Assembly (NCBI GenBank): GCA_027946555.1
Contig: JAPEVC010000425.1
Location: forward strand, 1 to 14,373
Direction of reading: 5' to 3'
Origin: Gnomoniopsis sp. IMI 355080
Lineage: Eukaryota > Ascomycota > Sordariomycetes > Diaporthales > Gnomoniaceae
DNA: 14,373 bases
In this document: positions 7,528 to 14,373 of the stretch, piece after piece
Layout of the letters: each line of letters begins with the position of its first letter
How positions within the stretch are numbered: position 1 is the first letter of the stretch
The notes under the pieces: model-generated
Told to the model about the DNA's origin: nothing
The model's input: the letters and a program-made list of their open reading frames with translations, nothing else
Databases searched by the model: none
Position numbers and translations under genes: made by a program

Positions 7528-10134
7528 ATGCCACAACCTTTGAGTTCCAGAGAGGGTAACCTCTTTCGCCAGGTGGTCAAGAACTATGAGGAGAAGCAGT
7601 ACAAACGCGGTCTCAAGGCTGCCGAGCAGATTCTCAAGAAGAACCCCAAGCATGGCGACACAATGGCCATGAAGGCTCTCATCCTGAACGCCCAGGGCAA
7701 GACCGACGAGGCTTTCGCTCTGGGTAAGGAGGCTCTGACCGTCGACATGAAGTCGCACATCTGCTGGCACGTGTATGGCTTGCTGTATCGCACAAACAAG
7801 AATTTCGAGGAGGCCATCAAGGCCTACCGCTTCGCCTTGAGGCTGGAGCCCGAATCAGCCCAGATTCAGCGAGATCTTGCCGTGCTCCAGATCCAGATGC
7901 GCGATTACCAGGGCTACGTACAGAGCAGGCTGGCCATGTTGCAGGCTCGACCTCAACTGAGGCAGAGCTGGACCGGCCTGGCCATTGCCCACCACCTAGC
8001 CGGTAATTTGTCCGACGCCGAGACGATTCTGAAGACGTACGAGGAGACCCTTAAGACGCCGCCTTCTCGTTCTGACATTGAGCATGCCGAGGCACTCATG
8101 TATCACAACGTGATCATTGCGGAGTCAGGCGACACCCAGAAGGCCTTGGACCACCTCGAATCCGCATGTAAACACAACCTGGACCGACTCGGCTATTTGG
8201 AGGCACGCGCCAGCTATCTGGCAAAACTGGGCAAGAATGAGGAGGCTGCCACAGCCTACCGCGCACTGCTCGACCGCAACCCTGATCACGCTGAGTACTA
8301 CGACGCTTTGGTTAAGGTGGCGGACATCCCAGAGGGAGACCTGGCTGCTCGTAAAGCCATCTACGACGAATACCATACCAAATATCCCCGCTGTGACGCT
8401 GCCCGAAGGCTTCCCTTGGACTTTTTGATCGGTAAGCATATCCGAATTTGTGAGCTATTTGCCAAGCTGACAGGCCCTAGGCGACGAATTCAGGGAAGCA
8501 GCCAAGTCTTACCTAACGTGGACGCTTGACAAAGGCGTACCCTCAACCTTTGCTAACCTGAAGCACCTGTACAAGGACGAGTCCAAGAAGGCTGCCCTGC
8601 ATGACCTCGTTGTCGAGTACCTCTCCAGCAAGGAAGGCGGCGAAGCGAATGAGGACAGCTCCCGGGGCAAGGGCGCGGCAGTTTACTATCTAGCCCAACA
8701 TTTCAACTATCACCGTAGTCGTGACCTTGCTAAGGCTATGGAATACGTGAACAAGGCTATCGAATTGAACAAAGACGACGTGGACTTTGCGATGACCAAG
8801 GCCCGGATATGGAAGCATCACGGCAATCCCGAAAAGGCATCGGAGGCCATGGAGCACGCACGGTTGTTGGATACCAGGGACCGATATACCAACACCAAAG
8901 CCGCCAAGTACCAGCTACGAAACAATGAGACAGAGAAGGCGCTTAAGACCATGGGCCTGTTCACTAAGGCTGACACACCTGGTGGCCCATTGGCGGATCT
9001 GATGGATATGCAGAGCGTCTGGTTCCTGACTGAGGATGGCGAGGCCAATGCACGCCTTGGCAACACTGGACTTGCTCTGAAACGTTTCCACTCCGTCTAC
9101 AACATCTTCGATATCTGGCAAGAGGACCAATTCGACTTCCACAGCTTTTCGCTCCGCAAAGGCATGATTCGGGCGTACGTGGATATGGTACGGTGGGAAG
9201 ACCACCTGCGGGATCATCCCTTCTACACACGTGTTGCTATCGATGCTGTCAAGGTGTACTTGGGCATACATGAGGCGCAAAGCTTAAAGGCTACCAATGG
9301 CGTCAACGGATCTGCAGATGGTGAGGCGAACGGGGAGGATGCATTGGAGAAAAAGAAGGCGGCCAAGAAGGCCAAGAAGGAGGCACAGCGTTTGGAGCGC
9401 GAGGCCGCTGAGAAGGCAGCCAAGCAGGACCCTAATAAGGCCAAGGGCAAGCAAGATGATGAGATTCTGAAGAAGAAGGACGACGATCCGGATGGCGCAA
9501 AGCTCGCCGCAACGACAGAGCCATTGGTTGCTGCTATGCGCTTTGTGACTCCAATGCTGCAGTGCAGCCCGAAGAGCATCGAGGCGCAGACCACGGCTTT
9601 TGAGGTGCTGATACTTCGGAGTAAGTTCCACACATTGCACACACTTCCTAAGGCTTCATTTCTGTTCATGTGACTAAGAAATCAACAGAGAAGTACCTCC
9701 TCGCCCTGCGATGCTTGAAGGCTGCGTTGGGACTGGACGCCGAGAGCCCCAAGGTTCATGAACAGGCAATCCGCTTGCGACAGGCACTCACTGCCGAGCT
9801 CGAGACGTTGCCGCCCAAGACGGGCGAGGTACTCAAGGCCGCGTTCACCGAGGTCCCAGCATCAGCCGACCTGGCGAAGATCAACCAGGCGTTCCGCGAG
9901 AAGCATAAGACGAGCCCGCAGCACGTTCTGTCGAGCATCCGCGTGCAGGAGAAGCTTGGCGAGGACCGCAGTAAGCTCGGCAAGGACGTCGTGGATCTTT
10001 TGAAGCTGGAGAGCATCCAGCTGGAGGATGCCAGCGACGCGCAGACGCTTCTCAAGAGCTGGAAGAGCGGCGAGCTGGACGCGTTCAAGAAGGCAGCGGC
10101 ACAGAAGTGGCCCGAGGCATCGATCTTCGCGTAG
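7528..10134 (+). CDS. NAT1: NatA N-terminal acetyltransferase auxiliary subunit Naa15/Nat1, two introns
   Basis: The spliced product is join(7528-8431, 8481-9620, 9689-10134), 829 aa, a normal length for the family. Naa15 is the TPR scaffold of NatA. It wraps around the catalytic subunit Naa10 (Ard1), tunes its substrate choice and tethers the complex at the ribosome exit tunnel, where N-termini exposed after Met removal are acetylated. The N-terminal hallmark with ...NLFRQVVKNYEEKQYKRGLK is at about 11-30. TPR-type helix pairs run through 12-110, 141-163 and 211-251, and RLPLDFLIGDEF is at 294-305. The NARP1-type core has LDTRDRY (431-437), a QFDFHSFSLRKGM block (from 518) and HPFYTR (from about 547). 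A Lys/Glu-rich segment (about 578-640) is likely a charged helix that could touch rRNA. The catalytic partner is not in this window. The start is the first ATG giving the family N-terminus. Confidence 0.95.
8432..8480 (+). other. Intron 1 of NAA15 (phase 1, 49 nt)
   Basis: The donor is G|GTAAGC at 8432, the branch-like GCTGAC is at 8466-8471 and the acceptor CCCTAG ends at 8480. Splicing yields LDFLI-G-DEFREA, which matches the family. At 49 nt it is near the lower limit for fungal introns. Retention shifts the frame and stops translation at 8529. Confidence 0.85.
9621..9688 (+). other. Intron 2 of NAA15 (phase 1, 68 nt)
   Basis: The donor is the perfect consensus GTAAGT (9621-9626), a TGACTAAG branch-like site lies at 9671-9678 and the acceptor AACAG ends at 9688. 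Splicing joins ...LILR to KKYLLALRCLKAA through a split Lys codon. Retention reaches a TGA at 9671-9673 and would drop the last 150 residues. Confidence 0.87.
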
Positions 10135-10405
10135 GGAGCGTATCTTACTTTCCCGGGTCTTTGTGCACCGCTGCCAATGGAATCAGGGGGTTTGATGGCT
10201 ACCTCGAGGATGACGTTCTCTTGTCTCGATGGGCATGCGTCGAAGCAGGTGCGTTTCTTGGAGAATCCTAATGCTATTGTTTAAGATGTGCGAACCAAGA
10301 TAAGTCTTGTGGAGGCAAAGGTGAAGAAGCACCTATTGAAGGATTGTATCTATGAGACTGGGCGCTTTTCTATCATCATAGGGCCATTTCATACCCGCCC
10401 GGGAA

Positions 10406-10445
10406 GCAAAAGCAAACAAGCAAGCAAGCAAAGCAAAGCAAAGCA
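10406..10445. repeat. CAAG/CAAAG compound microsatellite
   Basis: Units of CAAA, CAAG and CAAAG repeat tandemly over about 40 bp just before a CATGG. It lies about 275 bp after the NAA15 stop codon, so it is in the 3' UTR or spacer. Confidence 0.7.
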
Positions 10446-10823
10446 TGGCTATGAGGGGCCGGGAATGGCATTCTGGGGAACGAACCATGGATGCGAATAC
10501 AGCACAAAAGTTTTAGACTGGGGGCTGCAGGGTGATAGCGCTGTCCCAGATACCTTGTATGTATTGGTGGCCTTGTGCCCTTTTGATCCTCCGCGTTGTC
10601 TGTTCCATCATGCATGTCCGCCTTGTTGTCGGTTTTGTGGGAGAATTGACGGTGGCATCGCTCGCAGGGTCTTTTTGGGTAACTGGGCGCTGCCAGGGGG
10701 TTTGAGGGGCATGGTGAGATGCGTAGCCTGGTTGCAATGGCACCTTCCAAGTCAGAGGATGCGGCCTATGCTGTAGTAAAATTCACTGTGACCATTGTGA
10801 TCACGGCCAGGTGATGTTGTGAC

Positions 10824-10842
10824 TAGGTAGGTAGGTAGGTAG
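10824..10842. repeat. (TAGG) tetranucleotide array
   Basis: Four to five tandem TAGG units are preceded by CTAGGTAG. The unit overlaps the core of the TACCTAGGTA words elsewhere in the window, suggesting the palindromes and this array are related intergenic motifs. Confidence 0.7.
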
Positions 10843-11246
10843 ATGGTAGGTTACCTCGGCCTCCGCGGGAGATCGTCCGCAAAGTGGAGAAGTGCCATAC
10901 TTAGTAGTAGCAAATGGCCTCAAATTTTGGTTGCCGACTCGGACTAGAAGCTCCGATATTGTTTACGATGTAAGAATATCTTTCATTCTTTCTTACATTT
11001 TGCAATAGGATGACTTGACTACTATTATTATTATTCAAGCATTTGGTTGGTGTTTTCTTTCTCAGGGCGTGGTAAGAAATAAAAATAAAAAGTCCGCAAT
11101 TACGTAGTAGCGCCATCCCATCCCATCCCAGAGCCTCGGGAAGTTATGCAACGATACGGCCCGGGAAAGTACCAAGCACGTACGCAGCAAGGATCCCCAA
11201 AGATTCATCTCCTCGACATCCGACGGTTCTGTCGCATTTTGTGACG

Positions 11247-11360
11247 ACTTCTCAACCTTCTCTTTCTTGCACTACTACTACTTCTCCTTCTCCTACTACT
11301 ACTATTCACTTTCCCGCCCTTCAAACAGACCCTCGTTTACTTTCTCTCAAATCCTTTCTG
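11247..11360 (+). promoter_or_regulatory. Pyrimidine-rich promoter/leader block of LCB4
   Basis: A long + strand tract of C and T with CTA/CTT triplet repeats (ACTACTACTACTTCTCC and similar) lies 235-350 bp before the start codon. Fungal promoters often place transcription starts in or just after such CT-rich blocks. It also contains a TTCAAACAG that could serve as a 3' splice site, but no matching donor was obvious. Confidence 0.45.
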
Positions 11361-11594
11361 GCCGGTCATTTCCGGAGTCCTGTCTTTAAATACTGATTCG
11401 TTCAAAGTGCTTGAGTGAGTGTACGAGACGAACTGGTGCCCATATCCTCTAGGCCTGCCGAGCCTCGCTCTAGGCGAGAGACAAAGACAAAAGACAAAAG
11501 ATAGAAGGCTGGGAAGAGAATTCAATTCCGGTACAGACACAAGCGGACTGAAGAATCAGGAGCCACCCTGAGCGAGGATTAGAAGGGCATCACC

Positions 11595-13529
11595 ATGAGC
11601 ACACAACCACCAGTGCCCTCGCCGGGCGAGAATGGCCACGGAGATCGGCCTAGGGCCTCAAGTCCCGCCTCGAGCTCGAGTGACATCCTCGGCTTCGGCA
11701 GCCAATTGCAACTTACAATACGAGACAAACACTTACTCGTCGGCCAAGGTACATTCCACCCTGGGGTGCGATCAGTGCCGTCTACTTGGAGACCACGACC
11801 GCTGACGTAGAGGCACCGTCTGTGCAGATGGCAACGCGATCGCCAAAACAAAACCCGGCAGGACATGTGCAGGAATCTGTCCTCCAGGTGAGCTCTTGCG
11901 CGAGAAACTTGACATCGCAGCCTGCCAAAACGTAAACTAACACAACGGGCCTGTGCGCCCTTCGCAGCACGCGCGCCAAAGTCACGATCGATACCGCTCT
12001 ACAACATTCTCTGGGCCGAGCTCTCGCAGGACCAAGGAACCCTCACAATCGACTTTGCCGAGGAAGTCACCAAGACCCAACTGCGCGTCGCCCAACTCTC
12101 CTACCCCATAAACGCCCTAGCCGACAGCAACAACGCCGTCCCTACCACCGACACCATCAACAAATGGACCGAAACCCTCCTTGCTGCCGCCTACGGCCCC
12201 GCCACACGCCGAAAACGCGCCTACGTCCTCGTCAATCCTCACGCAGGGCCCGGTCGCGCCCAAGCCCAATGGACACAAGAAGTAGCACCGCTGTTCGCGG
12301 CGGCGCGCATGCCGACGACGGTGCACACGACGACGCGCTCGGGCGAGGCGATCGAGCTCGCGCGCACGATGGACATTGACGCGTTTGACATCATCGTGCC
12401 GTGTGGTGGCGACGGCGGACCGCACGAGTTGTTCCGCGGGCTGGGTGCGCGGGCAGATGCGCGGCGCGCGCTGGCGACCGTTGCGGTGGCCCATGTGCCC
12501 TGTGGGAGCGGGAATGCGCTGGCGTGCAATACGCTCGGGACGCCCAAGGCCGGGAGGGCGGCGCTGGCGATTGTCAAGGGGGTGCCGACGCCCGTGGACT
12601 TGGTGAGCATCACGCAGGGCGAGACGCGCAGCCTGTCGTTTCTCAGTCAGACACTCGGGGTCATGGCCGAGGCGGATCTGGGAACGGAGCATCTCCGGTG
12701 GATGGGCGAGCATCGCTTCACGTACGGCACGGTCAAGCAGATTCTGAAGAAGAAGGAGTACGCATGTGACTTGTGGGTCAAGATGGAGATTGAGACCAAG
12801 GAGGCGATCAGGGCGCATTACAAGCGCGAGAGGGAGAATAGCAGCGACAAGATGACGACGACGTCTTCGTCGACAACGACGGGATCGCGGGTGGGAGGGG
12901 GCCGCGGGTCGACGGCTGAGTCGGAGGTGTCAGCTGCAACTGGGGAAGGTCTGCCGCCATTGAAGTATGGCACGGTCGCGGATACGGTGCCTGAAGAATG
13001 GACCAAAGTCGATGCAGACCATGTGGGCACCTTCTTTGCTGGAAATGTGAGTTATATATACTCTTCTTTGTTTTTGCACCGGTTTGAAGAAAAGAAAGGG
13101 GAGGGCCAAGAACAGAAGCTTTGCGTCAGTATGCCCGAGCTAACCAACACCCTCTCTTTTTGACAGATGGCCTGGATGGCCCCCGACGTCAACTTCTTCA
13201 CCGCCGCACACTTTAGCGACGGCTTTCTGGACATCTACCTTGTCGACGGCGACGTCCCCGCCGCCAAAGTCCCCGGCTTGCTGCTGTCGTGCCAAAACAA
13301 CTCCTTCTTTGACCACCCGCTCGTAAAGTACTTCAAGGTCTCGGCGTTCCGCATCGTGCCCAAGTACAACAACGGCACCGCCGAGGGCGGGCTGATTAGC
13401 ATTGACGGTGAGAAGGCGCCGTTTGCGCCGTTCCAGGCCGAGGTGCATCAGGGCTTGGGACTGGTGATTACCAAGACGGGGAGGATGCAGGCGCCTGGGC
13501 CGAAGGGCTGGGAGAGCGCTGGGATGTGA
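11595..13529 (+). CDS. LCB4: Sphingoid long-chain-base kinase (sphingosine kinase, LCB4/LCB5 family), three introns
   Basis: The spliced product is join(11595-11748, 11828-11887, 11968-13046, 13167-13529), 551 aa. An in-frame TAG at 11580-11582 fixes the start (context CACCATGA). It phosphorylates sphingoid bases (phytosphingosine, dihydrosphingosine) at C1 using ATP. The products signal and feed into breakdown by the LCB-phosphate lyase. Visible elements are a Ser/Pro-rich N-terminus (1-32), RSIPLYNILWAEL (78-90), the kinase entry KRAYVLVNPHAGPGRA, the ATP-loop GGDGGPHE (218-225), PCGSGN (249-254), the sphingosine-binding block FLSQTLGVMAEADLGTEHLRWMG (Asp308 and neighbours), and the C-terminal ISIDGEKAPFAPFQAEVHQGLG with DGE at 511-513. 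A Ser/Thr/Gly-rich low-complexity stretch (about 355-405) interrupts the domain, as seen in fungal members. No transmembrane segment is obvious. Ceramide kinase is less likely because the LCB4-type blocks are intact. Whether this is the LCB4 or LCB5 orthologue cannot be told. Confidence 0.93.
11749..11827 (+). other. Intron 1 of LCB4 (phase 1, 79 nt)
   Basis: The donor is G|GTACAT (11749), the branch-like GCTGAC is at 11801-11806 and the acceptor GTGCAG ends at 11827. The donor is weak. The TAG at 11810 is too close to the branch to serve as acceptor. Splicing gives ...LLVGQ-DGNAIAK, entering a short Cys-containing segment resembling that of fungal orthologues. Confidence 0.7.
11888..11967 (+). 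other. Intron 2 of LCB4 (phase 1, 80 nt)
   Basis: The donor is G|GTGAGC (11888), a consensus CTAAC branch site is at 11937-11941 and the acceptor TTCGCAG ends at 11967. Splicing joins ...AGICPP to ARAPKSRSIPLYN. The exon between introns 1 and 2 is only 60 nt. Confidence 0.83.
13047..13166 (+). other. Intron 3 of LCB4 (phase 0, 120 nt)
   Basis: The donor GTGAGT (13047), a GCTAAC branch site (13139-13144), and a T-rich tract ending in TGACAG (13166) are all consensus. Splicing joins TFFAGN to MAWMAPDVNFF. Its length is a multiple of three, but a TGA at 13161-13163 closes the frame, so retention would remove the DGE-containing C-terminal block. Confidence 0.9.
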
Positions 13530-14373
13530 AAGCATTCTGTGTGGTGTTTGTGACTTTTTTTTGGGTTTATGTGAGATTGAGATGATTGGGGCGTGGAATG
13601 ACCGAGGCTACCTGTGTAGCACGCGAACATCGTGGGACTTTGTCTTGGCTGATACTCTCCCATGCTGCGATGTGTTGTCGATGGGTGTCCATACGGCCTC
13701 GGCTTGATCGTGTCGTGGGCCCGAAGTGGCGGTTCAATGGCCATCCGGGTGTTGACCCTTGTATGGTCAGCATGTACGAGTCTGGGTGGACCATGTGATC
13801 GCCAGTGCCTGGGAACAGGAATGCAAACGGAAACGAGGTGTTGACTCTCTCTTGTGTGTGAGTGAGTGATCGCAGCACGTCGACACGATGCGAAGGGAAA
13901 CGATGATACCCACATAAATAGACATGAAGAATTTTGGTGAGGAGGGCCTATAGCGATTATTGTTTTTTTACCAGTTGCATACCGTTTCGTGTAGAGAGAT
14001 GAAAATCCATTATTGTTTGGAGGGAGGCTGTATAATTTAATTAGCTTTACTTGCTATTGTTGTCTATATACCGGCGCCACGGCGAGGATCTTGGCAGGTT
14101 TTATATAGTTTTATTGAGTTATTGATATTTATATGCTTTGTTTCCATGCTCAGCGCACTAAAGGGCTCACTCATCATTCAAGGGATTTTGTGACTGCACG
14201 AGTGTTTCTTGGCAATTGCTCCCAAAGCACATACCAACCAAGATTGTGTGTATAATCTACTTCTCACAACGGTGGGCTGTATCAACATGGAAACGGCTTG
14301 ATGAACAGCTTCTAGAGGGTATCACATGATTCTAGCCTTACCATGCTTGCAACCCTCCATCGTGGTTATATGG
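13530..14373. other. 3' flank of LCB4, no gene seen
   Basis: After the stop codon comes a T-rich stretch (TGACTTTTTTTTGGG) and then AT-richer DNA from about 13910 with ATAAATA and TAATTTAATTAG motifs that could serve 3'-end formation. Frames at 13586-13844 are short and of no recognisable composition. No RNA gene or inverted repeat stands out. Confidence 0.55.

Larger units (their letters stand above)
10135..11594. other. NAA15-LCB4 spacer
   Basis: This 1.46-kb stretch holds the NAA15 3' UTR and the promoter and 5' UTR of the sphingoid base kinase. It contains a CAAG/CAAAG repeat tract, a TAGG array, an ATT trinucleotide tract (11024-11034), a CCCAT repeat near 11113 and a pyrimidine-rich block from about 11247. 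The frame at 10288-10776 lacks an ATG at its start and encodes a repeat-derived peptide (SKQASKQSKAKH), so I do not treat it as a gene. No tRNA-like A and B boxes were seen. Confidence 0.55.

Noticed and set aside
8481..8493. Alternative acceptor TTCAG at 8493 for NAA15 intron 1
   Set aside because: It would delete the conserved Asp-Glu-Phe after Gly302. The TAG at 8480 restores the family sequence GDEFREA.
10288..10776. 162-codon + frame after NAA15
   Set aside because: There is no ATG at its beginning, the peptide is repeat-derived near its start (CAAG tract), and it lies where the NAA15 3' UTR is expected.
13725..13745. GGTTCAATGGCC, considered as a tRNA B box
   Set aside because: It lacks the GGTTCRANNCC consensus, and no A box or acceptor-stem pairing was found at a suitable distance.
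1..14373. CRISPR arrays, telomere repeats, long terminal repeats, transposase genes
   Set aside because: No regularly spaced repeats, no tandem TTAGGG, no long direct or inverted repeats and no transposase-like peptide were seen.

Overview
The window looks like nuclear DNA of a filamentous ascomycete (Pezizomycotina, most likely a Sordariomycete). The evidence is small spliceosomal introns (49-120 nt) with GTAAGY/GTATGC/GTGAGY donors and CTAAC/CTGAC-like branch sites, CT-rich leaders ahead of genes, C-ending codon preference, and fungal-type versions of three conserved eukaryotic proteins. Scattered TACCTAGGTA words also recall Sordariomycete intergenic DNA, which is an impression rather than a measured result. 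No bacterial, viral or plasmid features were seen.

Layout. Positions 1-5704 (about 5.7 kb) hold no recognisable gene. They contain microsatellites, homopolymer tracts, several perfect small inverted repeats, repeated GTAC-type palindromic words, and one short minus-strand reading frame (5185-5238) with strongly fungal codon choice that may be an exon of an unseen gene. Three protein-coding genes follow, all on the + strand. MIX23/Cid2 (5705-6405, one intron, 198 aa) is a small cysteine-containing protein of the mitochondrial intermembrane space family. NAT1/NAA15 (7528-10134, two introns, 829 aa) is the TPR scaffold and ribosome anchor of the NatA N-terminal acetyltransferase. A sphingoid long-chain-base kinase of the LCB4/LCB5 family (11595-13529, three introns, 551 aa) comes last. 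The spacers between genes are 1.1-1.5 kb and hold leaders, 3' UTRs and simple repeats. The last 0.84 kb (13530-14373) is non-coding as far as can be seen.

The three genes are housekeeping genes with separate roles (mitochondrial protein biogenesis, co-translational protein acetylation, sphingolipid signalling). They are separated by full-length intergenic regions, so they are probably transcribed independently. Nothing in the window amounts to a new multi-gene system. The most open questions are the long gene-free left third, the orphan minus-strand exon-like frame in it, and the small hairpins and repeated palindromic words it contains.
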